Shown piece after piece: positions 1 to 6,514 of a stretch of DNA of 8,893 bases. The notes beneath the pieces were generated by a model that was given only the letters and a program-made list of their open reading frames with translations, made no database searches and had not been told where the DNA came from. The DNA is from Bacteroidota bacterium. GTDB lineage: Bacteria > Bacteroidota > Rhodothermia > Balneolales > HLUCCA01. A program made the translations under genes and the position numbers. How positions within the stretch are numbered: position 1 is the stretch's first letter; each line of letters opens with the position of its first letter. Where the stretch lies: assembly GCA_003448835.1 (NCBI GenBank), contig DLXM01000251.1, positions 1 through 8,893 on the forward strand. The letters are read 5' to 3'.

Positions 1-887
1 CGATCTCCCAACCAGTTATATCCGATATCACCCCATCCTAATGTTGGTCCGGTATGGTAATTGTAGTATGATCTCACTACCGCGGCAAAATCTGCCGTTG
101 GAATGTAATTTCCGGCACTGTGGTGAACAATCAAGTGTGAGACACTGGTTACTGAGCGACTTGCGGTATTCAAAAGTCCTAATGATGCCCCCCATTGAGT
201 TCTGGCTACATATTGAGGCAGATCGTAATTCACCACAAAATCCAGTTCTGAGTTGTCTTTTTGAACCGATTCGACGGTTTCAGGTTTAATTTTACCAACT
301 CTGTCACGCACTTCCACTGTTTTAGGAACTGTTGCAATATGGTCTTTCAAATCCACAGCATCAGTTACACCCGGATTTATGAAATTCAATCGGATAGTAT
401 TTAGCTCCGGATTTCGATGGATCATGTGTGGTTTTAGCGTTGCCCGATACTGAATATATTGGGTCCCAGGCGCCATAAATACCAATGGACCGGCAAAACT
501 ACCTTTCGGTAAATCTACGTGGTGATCTACTTCTATGGACATCCAAGCGGTCCACTCCCGTGCATTTTTGCTACTTCTAATTTCGATGGCAATTTGATTC
601 TGATTTCCGACTTGAGCATCCCAGGTAACTCCCAATGCAATAAATGGATGTTCCTTAGTTAGCGGAACCAATTCTTCAGGACTGGTGAATCGCTGCACAC
701 CGGCATCAAGTGTCTCCTGACCAAATCCTGCAATACTTTTGCCGGGTTGAAGCTGCAATTGTGGGGTACGTTCTACAATGACGGATTCAAATGGTTTGTT
801 CGCCTCATTTGTTGCATTTTGAGCGTAGGCATTACTCTGAAATACAATGAACAAACAAATAGCAATCTTCGTAATTCTTTTAATCAT
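1..887 (-). CDS. Secreted N-acetylmuramoyl-L-alanine amidase (PGRP/Amidase_2 fold), C-terminus beyond window
   Basis: I translated 295 residues by hand from the ATG at 887-885; the reading frame stays open to the left edge, so the 3' end is missing. Residues 1-22 form a typical signal peptide (basic MIKR start, hydrophobic core, AYA cleavage site before QN), which places the protein in the periplasm or outside. Residues about 23-220 look like a beta-rich accessory domain (for example FIALGVTWDA and GTQYIQYRATL). From about residue 225 the PGRP/Amidase_2 pattern appears: YVARTQWGA, then HLIVHHSAG with H255 as the expected zinc ligand, a YYNYHT segment, and GWGDIGYNWLGD with Y290 as the expected catalytic tyrosine. 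The family cleaves the lactyl-L-alanine amide bond of peptidoglycan. The remaining zinc ligands should lie beyond the edge. There is no Shine-Dalgarno sequence before the start. The gene lies 32 bp downstream of the lipoprotein gene on the same strand, so co-transcription is likely. A C-terminal sorting domain is possible but not visible. Confidence 0.88.
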   Translation of the reverse strand, partial: MIKRITKIAICLFIVFQSNAYAQNATNEANKPFESVIVERTPQLQLQPGKSIAGFGQETLDAGVQRFTSPEELVPLTKEHPFIALGVTWDAQVGNQNQIAIEIRSSKNAREWTAWMSIEVDHHVDLPKGSFAGPLVFMAPGTQYIQYRATLKPHMIHRNPELNTIRLNFINPGVTDAVDLKDHIATVPKTVEVRDRVGKIKPETVESVQKDNSELDFVVNYDLPQYVARTQWGASLGLLNTASRSVTSVSHLIVHHSAGNYIPTADFAAVVRSYYNYHTGPTLGWGDIGYNWLGD

Positions 888-919
888 AACGTAAGTTTAG
901 TTTTTGATAACATTTTCGG

Positions 920-1504
920 TTAACGGGATTCAAAAAACTCTAAAATCGATGAGTTTTGAATTCCATTAAATTCGTCTAGTCTGAAATCCTGAACGATTTC
1001 ATTTTGAATAAATAAATAAAGTCCGGTTGCATCTTCTTTGTATGGCATATAGACACGGACTTCTTTGCGGATTGGCGCACCCGCTATACTTTGTTTAACT
1101 ATAATCGGGGCATCACCTAAAATTTGTTGAATTTCAGAAAGTTCACGTCCTTTAAACGAAACGTACCCTTCTTTATCTGCAAAATAATTGTATGGCTCAA
1201 CATTGAGACGGTATTTAGGCTCGGATTGTGATTGGTCGTTATTTCCGGCTGCTAATTGGTCACGAAGTTTTTGTTGGGCATCTTCTATTCTATCGGATGG
1301 ATTACTTTGAGCCGATGATTCAATATTCTCAGATTCTGCGGATGTTTCGGTTGACTCATGCATGGTATTTGTTGTAACTGAATCGACCATTTCGGTATCC
1401 ATCATCGCAGTTGTGGAATCCTGTTCAGGTCCGTTTTCTGTACATGAAATTGACATCCATGCCATTAAACCTATTAATAATATGCTCTTTGAGCTGAGTG
1501 CCAT
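920..1504 (-). CDS. Putative lipoprotein with BamE/SmpA-like C-terminal domain
   Basis: The 194-residue protein has a hydrophobic N-terminus ending in MSISC, so C21 is the likely lipidated cysteine; the lipobox is imperfect (Ser at -3). Residues about 22-95 are a low-complexity linker rich in Ser, Thr, Glu, Asp and Met, typical of a flexible tether at a membrane surface. Residues about 100-194 look folded: FKGRELSEIQQILGDAP resembles the helix-turn of BamE/SmpA-type small outer-membrane lipoproteins, and likely beta strands follow (KEVRVYMPY, GLYLFIQNEIVQDFRLDEF). I do not recognise an exact family; the BamE-like reading rests on pattern only. It precedes the secreted amidase in the same direction with a 32-bp gap, which suggests an envelope-related role. 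The start at 1504 is the only one that keeps the signal sequence. Transcription probably begins in the 131-bp divergent region upstream. Confidence 0.75.
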   Translation of the reverse strand: MALSSKSILLIGLMAWMSISCTENGPEQDSTTAMMDTEMVDSVTTNTMHESTETSAESENIESSAQSNPSDRIEDAQQKLRDQLAAGNNDQSQSEPKYRLNVEPYNYFADKEGYVSFKGRELSEIQQILGDAPIIVKQSIAGAPIRKEVRVYMPYKEDATGLYLFIQNEIVQDFRLDEFNGIQNSSILEFFESR

Positions 1505-1635
1505 CTACTGTAATTGATAATAATGCGATTCTTTATACTTGAAGTAAATTAATACGATAAGTTTACAATCAAAACCGCGTCTTTTAGTTTTATTATCATT
1601 ATAAAAAACGTCTGCAATCTTTGTAAATTTTATCC
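1505..1635. promoter_or_regulatory. Divergent intergenic region, probable promoters for both flanking genes
   Basis: This 131-bp AT-rich stretch separates two divergently transcribed genes, so it should hold promoters for the lipoprotein-amidase pair (leftward) and the 136-residue protein (rightward). No convincing -35/-10 pair is visible. AATCTTTG at 1616-1623 is one base from the Bacteroidota -7 consensus TAnnTTTG, but there is no good upstream TTG partner at the right distance. On the minus strand TATAAA near 1533-1538 could be a -10. The call rests on gene layout rather than on a motif. Confidence 0.4.
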
Positions 1636-2046
1636 ATGTTAAACTCTTCGCGAAATCTGTTAATTTTATTGACTTCCTGTGTGGTGCTGGCTGGAGCTCT
1701 TTTGGTATGGTCTCCTCTTCAACCGCCGAAATTTTTTACAAATGAATCTGAATTCGATTTTTATGTAATGCAGCAAATTTATGATTTTGGATATCCACAT
1801 GAACGTATTCGAACGCGTTCAATTCGTGTTCATGACGAGTTTTCCAGAAAAGTAATTACCGTGGATGTTACCAGAGCTTTCCCTAAAACGCTATTTCATA
1901 AGACGCTGGCAGATTCACTCCGTTTGTATGGGATTGATACCTATGCTGTTGTACCTCTGCCTGATCCCGATTTAGAGATTCATTTGATAGATCGTAACAC
2001 GGTTGTCACCACCATCAGGCTGGAACGCGTTAATTCCGGAAATTGA
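1636..2046 (+). CDS. Small membrane-anchored protein of unknown function
   Basis: The protein has 136 residues. Residues about 7-26 are one hydrophobic segment (LLILLTSCVVLAGALLVW) after a short basic-polar start, so it is either an N-terminal membrane anchor or an uncleaved signal; C15 is not in a good lipobox. Residues about 35-135 look like a small alpha/beta domain: an amphipathic helix (SEFDFYVMQQIYDFG), strands around TRSIRVHD and KVITVDVTRAF, a helix (HKTLADSLRLYGI), then strands to the end. The domain would face the periplasm. I do not recognise the family. It loosely recalls the N-terminal accessory region of some envelope polysaccharide-deacetylase-like proteins, but this is a weak impression. 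No Shine-Dalgarno precedes the ATG. The gene stands alone on its strand, diverges from the lipoprotein gene and converges with surE, the stops being two bases apart. Confidence 0.72.
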   Translation: MLNSSRNLLILLTSCVVLAGALLVWSPLQPPKFFTNESEFDFYVMQQIYDFGYPHERIRTRSIRVHDEFSRKVITVDVTRAFPKTLFHKTLADSLRLYGIDTYAVVPLPDPDLEIHLIDRNTVVTTIRLERVNSGN

Positions 2047-2064
2047 GATTAAATCTCGATTTCC
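2038..2064. terminator. 27-bp inverted repeat across two convergent stop codons, candidate bidirectional terminator
   Basis: The arms are GGAAAT, T, GAGATT around a central A2051, then AATCTC, G, ATTTCC. Twelve of thirteen arm positions pair, and the remaining T2044/G2058 pair can form a U-G wobble in RNA read from the plus strand. Folding allowing a three-base loop still gives a stem of about 12 bp. It contains TGA (2044-2046) of the rightward gene and TAA (2051-2049) of surE. There is no strong U-run on either side (TTGAATGTTTT on the right is the nearest), so classical intrinsic termination is not certain. Confidence 0.45.
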
Positions 2065-2813
2065 TTGAATGTTTTCAGGATGTCGTGAGCGGTTAAATCA
2101 TACTGAATAGGCGTAACTGACCCAAATCCATCGTTCAAAGTCTGAACATCAAGATCTTCTCCCTTGCCAAGCAATTCGAATTTACCCGTCATCCAAAAAT
2201 ACGGTCGATTATGTGGATCCATTCGACCATCATATTCTTCGACGTAACGACTTTCTGCTTGTCGGGTCCATTTGAGTCCTTTTAGCGGACCTGCCGGAGC
2301 ATTGATATTTAAAGTGATTCCTTTGGGAAGTCCGTTTTTGAATACAAATTCAATCATTCTGGCTGCGGCTTCCTGACATCCGGATAGATCGGCTTTTTCA
2401 TTGAATTCATTGCAACTGACAGCGATTGCCGGATAACCAAGTACGGTTGCTTCTGTTGCGGCGCTCACGGTTCCGGAGTATATGATATTGATTCCGGCGT
2501 TGGATCCGTGGTTGATTCCGCTAAGCACCAGATCCGGTTTGCGATCCATGAGTTTATCGTGTGCAAGTTTGATACAATCTGCCGGTGTACCGTTCACAGC
2601 AATGGCATCCATCCCATTGAGCATTTTAACATTATTAGCTCGAAGTGGGGTACTTATTGTTATTGAATGTCCAACGGCGCTTTGTTGACGGTCCGGTGCG
2701 ATTATCTGGACATCGGCGTAGGTCGCTGCAACTTCGGCAAGCGCTCTGATTCCTGGTGAATAATATCCATCGTCATTACATATGAGAATGAGGCGTTTTT
2801 TATGGGCAGTCAT
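2049..2813 (-). CDS. surE: 5'/3'-nucleotidase SurE (survival protein E)
   Basis: The product is 254 residues, normal for the family. SurE is a metal-dependent cytoplasmic nucleotidase that dephosphorylates nucleoside 5'- and 3'-monophosphates. The signature motifs are clear: ILICNDDGYYSPGI at 9-22, with N13, D14 and D15 forming the metal site; APDRQQSAVGHSIT at 39-52, with S45 the expected metal ligand; VNGTPADC at 73-80; and LSGINHGSNAG at 97-107, with N101 completing the site. YSGTVSAATEA at 112-122 is also characteristic. The ATG lies 10 bp after the panB stop, so surE is the last gene of the minus-strand operon. No Shine-Dalgarno is visible, and translation may rely on coupling. Its last codons and stop lie inside the inverted repeat shared with the convergent gene. 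Confidence 0.96.
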   Translation of the reverse strand: MTAHKKRLILICNDDGYYSPGIRALAEVAATYADVQIIAPDRQQSAVGHSITISTPLRANNVKMLNGMDAIAVNGTPADCIKLAHDKLMDRKPDLVLSGINHGSNAGINIIYSGTVSAATEATVLGYPAIAVSCNEFNEKADLSGCQEAAARMIEFVFKNGLPKGITLNINAPAGPLKGLKWTRQAESRYVEEYDGRMDPHNRPYFWMTGKFELLGKGEDLDVQTLNDGFGSVTPIQYDLTAHDILKTFKEIEI

Positions 2814-2823
2814 TTAATAAATA

Positions 2824-3651
2824 CTAATTATACTGTTCGTCTTTTGATGGAAAGTCGCCGGATTTAACGTCGTTTACATAATTTGTAACCGCTCCGCTCA
2901 TTTCTTCGAATAGATTCAGATATCGTCTGATGAATCGTGGTTTAAAATCTTTGGTCAGTCCGAGCATATCGTGAACAACCAATACCTGTCCGTCGCAGGA
3001 CCCACCTGCTCCGATTCCAATGGTTGGAATGTTGAGCTCTTTGGTAACTTTTGCTGCTAAATCGGCAGGAATTTTTTCTAATACTATGGCAAAACAACCA
3101 GCTTCTTGTAATTTTTTAGCATCTTCGATGAGTTGTGCAGCTTCGGCTTCTTCTTTGGCTCTGACTTTGTAGGTGCCAAATTTGTATATGGATTGAGGCG
3201 TAAGTCCAAGATGTCCCATGACCGGTATTCCGGCGTCAACGATTCGTTTAACCGTATCAGCGACAAAAGTCCCACCTTCGAGTTTAATGGCATGAGCTCC
3301 TGCCTCTTTCATCATACGCCCGGCACTGATTAAGGCTTCTTTAATCGTTACTTGATAACTCATAAATGGCAAGTCGGCTACAACAAGGGCTCTATCCACT
3401 CCCCTTACAACACAACTTGTGTGATAGATCATTTGATCGAGTGTAATTGGTAGAGTCGTTTCATGTCCGGCCATGACGTTACTTGCAGAATCCCCAACCA
3501 GTATGATATCAATCCCAGCGTGATCAACAATCCGGGCCATAGTAAAATCATAAGCGGTAATCATAGAGATTTTTTCACCCTTTGATTTCATGTCCACTAC
3601 GGTGCGGGTTGTTATTTTTTGGGGACTGGTTTCAGACTTTGCGACACTCAT
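2824..3651 (-). CDS. panB: 3-methyl-2-oxobutanoate hydroxymethyltransferase (ketopantoate hydroxymethyltransferase)
   Basis: The 275-residue product is full length. PanB transfers a hydroxymethyl group from 5,10-methylene-tetrahydrofolate to 2-oxoisovalerate to make ketopantoate, the first committed step to pantothenate and coenzyme A, in the cytoplasm. Seen in sequence: [18 protein letters not shown] at 31-48; [20 protein letters not shown] at 51-70, with D54 a metal ligand; [10 protein letters not shown] at 90-99 with D93; AIKLEGG at 121-127 with E125; GHLGLTPQS at 146-154; and LEKIP at 191-195 with E192 the expected catalytic glutamate. The start ATG overlaps the fabZ TGA as ATGA (3651-3648), so the two are probably translationally coupled. 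No panC or panD gene is in the window. CoA and acyl-carrier phosphopantetheine chemistry give a loose metabolic link to fabZ. Confidence 0.97.
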   Translation of the reverse strand: MSVAKSETSPQKITTRTVVDMKSKGEKISMITAYDFTMARIVDHAGIDIILVGDSASNVMAGHETTLPITLDQMIYHTSCVVRGVDRALVVADLPFMSYQVTIKEALISAGRMMKEAGAHAIKLEGGTFVADTVKRIVDAGIPVMGHLGLTPQSIYKFGTYKVRAKEEAEAAQLIEDAKKLQEAGCFAIVLEKIPADLAAKVTKELNIPTIGIGAGGSCDGQVLVVHDMLGLTKDFKPRFIRRYLNLFEEMSGAVTNYVNDVKSGDFPSKDEQYN

Positions 3652-4088
3652 ATCTTTTTATTTGGGATCAATGCTGCTGTAGCATCTAATTCACATGTAA
3701 TTTGACCATCTACGGTTGCTACTGAATGCATGGTTATGAACATTCTCTTCACTCCGGTAATGGTGACTTCAAGTAAAAGTTGATCACCCGGAACAACCGG
3801 TCGGCGGAATTTGCAATTATTGATCGCTGAAAACACTATGGTGTAATCATTGGGGTCAATATTGTTGAATTTCAAATATTGAATACATCCGGCCTGAGCT
3901 AAAGCTTCAACTTGAAGCACGCCCGGCATAATCGGCTGGTTTGGGAAGTGTCCGTTGAAGAACTCTTCGTTCGCTGTTACATTTTTTAATGCCAGTATAC
4001 GGGTTGGCTCTAGTTCAAGTACACGATCAACTAATAGAAACGGGTATCTGTGTGGAATAATGGCTTTTATTTCTTCGATTTTGAGCAT
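3648..4088 (-). CDS. fabZ: 3-hydroxyacyl-[acyl-carrier-protein] dehydratase FabZ
   Basis: I choose the ATG at 4088, giving 146 residues beginning [21 protein letters not shown], the usual FabZ start and length. An upstream in-frame ATG at 4136 would add 16 polar residues with no family counterpart. FabZ dehydrates 3-hydroxyacyl-ACP to trans-2-enoyl-ACP in type II fatty-acid synthesis. The hot-dog-fold signature is present: [20 protein letters not shown] at 45-64, with catalytic H47 and E61, followed by [15 protein letters not shown] at 90-104. The gene is 55 bp downstream of ubiE and overlaps panB by four bases. It is a stand-alone FabZ, whereas many Bacteroidota and Chlorobi carry FabZ fused to LpxC. 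Upstream of the ATG is an A-rich stretch with no Shine-Dalgarno. Confidence 0.96.
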   Translation of the reverse strand: MLKIEEIKAIIPHRYPFLLVDRVLELEPTRILALKNVTANEEFFNGHFPNQPIMPGVLQVEALAQAGCIQYLKFNNIDPNDYTIVFSAINNCKFRRPVVPGDQLLLEVTITGVKRMFITMHSVATVDGQITCELDATAALIPNKKI

Positions 4089-4143
4089 AGTATTTATTTT
4101 TTTTCTCTGATTAATCTCGTGGCCCATGTGGCTCAAGTCGTTT

Positions 4144-4833
4144 TTAATTCACAACACCAACGTAAATATAGGCAATACCACCATTTAGTTTATAAAATTG
4201 TTGACTGCTGTATGAATTGGAACGTTTCATAAGGTCCAGAAAATGTTCCCCCGCCGGAAATGCCGCGCTGGTTTCAGGCAAATATTGATATGCATCCCGG
4301 TTTCCGGTAAGAATTCCACCAATAAATGGAATGATGTATTTACTGTAAAATCGGTATGGCCATGACATTATACCTTTGGGTTGTCCAAATTCAAGTACAA
4401 CGACCCTGCCGCCCGGTTTGACTACTCTTGCCATTTCCTTCAAACATACCAACGGATCATCCACATTTCGTATCCCAAATGATATACTGGAAATATCGAA
4501 TGAATTATCCGGATAGGGTAAATTCATAGCATCGGCAACTTCAAAATCGATTACTAATCCCTTTTTTGCAGCTTTTGCTGGGGCAGGATCAATCATTTCC
4601 TGACAAAAATCGGTGCCCATGACATATCCGGAGTCACCAACTTTTTTCTTGAACGTGATTGCGAGGTCTCCGGTACCGGTTGCGCAATCAAGGACACGAT
4701 CTCCGGCTTTGGCACCACTCAGTCGCACTGCTTTATTACGCCAAATATGGTGGATTCCTAATGATAACACACTGTTGGTTACATCATATCGTCCGGCGAT
4801 TGATGCAAACATGGATCTTACTTTTTCACTCAT
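4144..4833 (-). CDS. ubiE: Demethylmenaquinone (or ubiquinone/menaquinone) C-methyltransferase UbiE/MenG
   Basis: The 229-residue product has the normal length. It is a cytoplasmic class I SAM-dependent methyltransferase that methylates the quinone ring late in menaquinone (and in some bacteria ubiquinone) synthesis. Features in order: KVRSMFASIAGRYDVTNSVLSLG at the N-terminus; SAM motif I LDCATGTGD at 48-56; GTDF with acidic D75; DAMNLPYPDNSFD at 101-113; the family signature FGIRNVDD at 119-126; KPGGRVVVLEFGQP at 139-152; and YLPETSAAFP at 184-193. If the host belongs to the FCB group as suspected, menaquinone would be the likely quinone, so menG may be the better name. The gene lies 18 bp after the membrane-protein gene and 55 bp before fabZ. 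No good ribosome-binding site is visible; an AGGA sits about 14 bases before the ATG, too far to be typical. Confidence 0.95.
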   Translation of the reverse strand: MSEKVRSMFASIAGRYDVTNSVLSLGIHHIWRNKAVRLSGAKAGDRVLDCATGTGDLAITFKKKVGDSGYVMGTDFCQEMIDPAPAKAAKKGLVIDFEVADAMNLPYPDNSFDISSISFGIRNVDDPLVCLKEMARVVKPGGRVVVLEFGQPKGIMSWPYRFYSKYIIPFIGGILTGNRDAYQYLPETSAAFPAGEHFLDLMKRSNSYSSQQFYKLNGGIAYIYVGVVN

Positions 4834-4851
4834 ATTTTAGAAACGAGTCCT

Positions 4852-5484
4852 CTATTTTGGTTTCTTTTTGTGTCGGATCATTAAATTCAGGATATCTTGT
4901 TCCATACGCTGAATTCCCGGAACAGATACATGTTTGGCAATCGCAGTTTTGATAATCAGCATTTTCATGACTCTGTCATTCAATGAAATCCCTTGATGAT
5001 ATTTTGAATAAAAGGAATCAAACAGTTTTCGAGCCCATCCAAAACGAAATATCATAAAAAACAGGAGTCCGACTATCAGCGATTGATATTGTCCCACGAC
5101 TCCCAGATAACTTATCGATACAACTGCCGCAAATAGGATGATAGTTTCGTTCGTAATTATCTTCAATACACTAGTCAACCACATCGATATCATTGCACTT
5201 TTCGATAATTGCCAGAACATCAGAAATAGCAGGCTCAATAGTGTTGCTACTGAAATAGGGAGCAAGTGTATTAGTCCAATGAAAATTAATAATGAAGTTG
5301 CATCTGTGCTTTTGACCCAGATTTCAGCATTATTTACCATCGTATCAATTGAAACGATGTCCAGAAGTCCGGGAGCGATTATGTCAATCTGGTCGGATGT
5401 GATGTAATACCAATGACCATTCCGGGTAAATATTCCGGCCGGGGTTTCTACAAATTCTGATGATGTTAAACCGATGTTTCTCAT
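4852..5484 (-). CDS. Multi-pass membrane protein of unknown function
   Basis: The 210-residue protein matches no family I recognise. Residues 1-63 are soluble and mixed (EFVETPAGIFTRNGHWYYI looks like a small beta-hairpin). Strong hydrophobic stretches lie at about 64-92 (LLIFIGLIHLLPISVATLLS onward, long enough for one kinked or two short helices), 114-131 and 134-149. The segment between them (93-113) is amphipathic. The C-terminal 60 residues are basic and probably cytoplasmic, with an apparent helix (VMKMLIIKTAIAKHV) and an RHKKKPK tail. It opens the tight minus-strand run toward ubiE (18-bp gap), so a link to membrane or quinone function is conceivable, but that is inference from position alone. 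Upstream is a 73-bp junction with comF containing two dyads. No Shine-Dalgarno precedes the ATG. Coding reality is supported by length, the coherent membrane pattern and the compact gene spacing. Confidence 0.78.
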   Translation of the reverse strand: MRNIGLTSSEFVETPAGIFTRNGHWYYITSDQIDIIAPGLLDIVSIDTMVNNAEIWVKSTDATSLLIFIGLIHLLPISVATLLSLLFLMFWQLSKSAMISMWLTSVLKIITNETIILFAAVVSISYLGVVGQYQSLIVGLLFFMIFRFGWARKLFDSFYSKYHQGISLNDRVMKMLIIKTAIAKHVSVPGIQRMEQDILNLMIRHKKKPK

Positions 5485-5504
5485 AGGTGCAAAAGATACT
5501 CATT

Positions 5505-5521
5505 TTCATGATAATCATGAA
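5505..5521. promoter_or_regulatory. Perfect 17-bp palindrome, candidate operator upstream of the membrane-protein operon
   Basis: The sequence TTCATGATAATCATGAA has 8-bp arms around a central A5513. It lies 21 bases upstream of the membrane-protein ATG (5484), where a repressor could act on the five-gene unit. The central 11 bases ATGATAATCAT equal the centre of the E. coli Fur consensus, but the outer flanks do not match, so assignment to Fur is doubtful. It could also be a short hairpin in the 5' leader. Confidence 0.35.
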
Positions 5522-5533
5522 CCTAAAAATACC

Positions 5534-5556
5534 CGGTTTCAACTGTTGAATAGCCG
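5534..5556 (-). terminator. Weak hairpin plus T-run after comF, candidate terminator
   Basis: Read on the minus strand, one base after the comF TAA comes CGG, a three-base bulge, TTCAAC, A, GTTGAA, then A and CCG, followed by GG and TATTTTTAGG. The central 13 bases (5538-5550) are a perfect dyad, and the outer CGG/CCG can pair across the bulge. A five-base T-run follows closely, as in an intrinsic terminator. The stem is mostly A/T, so it may only attenuate transcription. Confidence 0.38.
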
Positions 5557-5557
5557 T

Positions 5558-6277
5558 TTATGCAAATGCTACTGTCAAAATACCCATTTCTTTAACTCCT
5601 GATTGCTTAAGTACCTGTGCCAGAGCATAGCTTGTTGCTCCGGTAGTGAAGACATCATCTACTATTATGATGAATTTATCCTGAACCGATTCATGCTGAT
5701 CCACTCGAAAAGCCTCTGATAAATTTTTCATCCTGCCCTGAAGGTCATGTCCCGTCTGAGTAGTTGTATATCGCTGGCGGATCACGATGTTTTCTGGTAT
5801 CAATGGGATCCCGGTCACTTCAGAGACACCGGTCGCTACCAATTCAGCCTGATTATAACCACGGATCCGTTTTTTCTTGGGGTGTAATGGCACAGGAAGC
5901 AAAACAATCGAATTATATGAAGAAAAACCGGACCAAAATTTGGTACTCAGTAGTGCCGATCCTGTAAGAACCCCCATTTCAAATCCCAATCGACCAATTC
6001 CCCCATACTTTACCAAATGCAACATTCGCTGCAACACCCCACCTTTATCATATTTCCAGAGTGCATATTGAAATAAAATACCTTCCGGAAGCACAACCCC
6101 CGGACAGCTTGAATTTCCATAATAATTAGCCGGATCAAATGCGCTATCCTGACAAAATGGACATAACATATTGCCATCATTTGGTGTTGGACATCCACAA
6201 CACACACAAACCTCAGGAAATAACATTTCCTTGAATCCTGCAATAGATTCAGAAACAATTGTATTGATTAATTTCAT
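5558..6277 (-). CDS. comF: ComF family phosphoribosyltransferase-like protein
   Basis: I place the start at the ATG at 6277, giving 239 residues, because GAGGTGA (6286-6280) lies just upstream; the ATG at 6319 would add 14 polar, lysine-rich residues with no visible purpose. Domains: an N-terminal cysteine-rich zinc-binding motif (C24, C26, C27, C29 and C39, C42 in LCPFC); a linker containing ALWKYDKGGVLQRMLHLVKYGG at about 72-93; the ComF signature VPLHPKKKRIRGYNQAELVA at 129-148; TTTQTGHDLQGRMKNLSEAF at 171-190; and a PRPP-binding loop IIIVDDVFTTGAT at 204-216 with D207 and D208. ComFC proteins act in the cytoplasm during natural transformation in competent bacteria, and homologues occur widely in bacteria not known to be competent; the reaction is unsettled. 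No other competence gene is in view. It is the first gene of the minus-strand run and is separated from the next by 73 bp with terminator-like structure. Confidence 0.93.
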   Translation of the reverse strand: MKLINTIVSESIAGFKEMLFPEVCVCCGCPTPNDGNMLCPFCQDSAFDPANYYGNSSCPGVVLPEGILFQYALWKYDKGGVLQRMLHLVKYGGIGRLGFEMGVLTGSALLSTKFWSGFSSYNSIVLLPVPLHPKKKRIRGYNQAELVATGVSEVTGIPLIPENIVIRQRYTTTQTGHDLQGRMKNLSEAFRVDQHESVQDKFIIIVDDVFTTGATSYALAQVLKQSGVKEMGILTVAFA

Positions 6278-6279
6278 GG

Positions 6280-6286
6280 TCACCTC
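6280..6286 (-). promoter_or_regulatory. Shine-Dalgarno sequence that sets the comF start
   Basis: On the minus strand GAGGTGA sits two bases before the ATG at 6277 (AGG core five bases away), a seven-base match to the 16S anti-Shine-Dalgarno. It is the only strong ribosome-binding site I can find before any gene start in this window, and it argues against the longer ComF reading frame. Confidence 0.7.
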
Positions 6287-6514
6287 TCTGCTTTTTTGTT
6301 TGGACTTGTACCCATTCAAACATTAACTTGGACAACAATTTCTCGATTAATTAGAATCGAATATTTAATAGTACCATCAAATCTCAACTCCTTGCAGAAA
6401 AACGTTTTATTTCACACAGATGGCTACTATATTCTGTTTCCGACACGGACAGATTATAATTTTTAGCTTTAGTATCCTGGTTGAAATCGTTGGGTGACAA
6501 ACCAATTTTTTAAT
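6287..6514. promoter_or_regulatory. Divergent intergenic region between comF and the RodZ-like gene
   Basis: About 230 AT-rich bases separate divergent genes and should hold promoters for both. TATAAT at 6455-6460 is a perfect -10 hexamer for the rightward gene, about 55 bases before its ATG, but the -35 at 17-bp spacing (TTCTGT) is poor. A small dyad TCGATT/AATCGA lies at 6343-6360 and could be an operator or chance. No small gene or RNA is evident here. Confidence 0.4.

Noticed and set aside
41..289. 82-codon plus-strand open frame
   Set aside because: It lies wholly antisense to the amidase domain, whose motifs are clear, and its product has no domain-like pattern.
4089..4136. Upstream ATG that would extend FabZ by 16 residues
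   Set aside because: The extension is polar (MSHMGHEINQRKK), has no ribosome-binding site and is absent from the usual FabZ start; the ATG at 4088 gives family length.
6278..6319. Upstream ATG that would extend ComF by 14 residues
   Set aside because: A strong Shine-Dalgarno lies between the two starts and serves the ATG at 6277.
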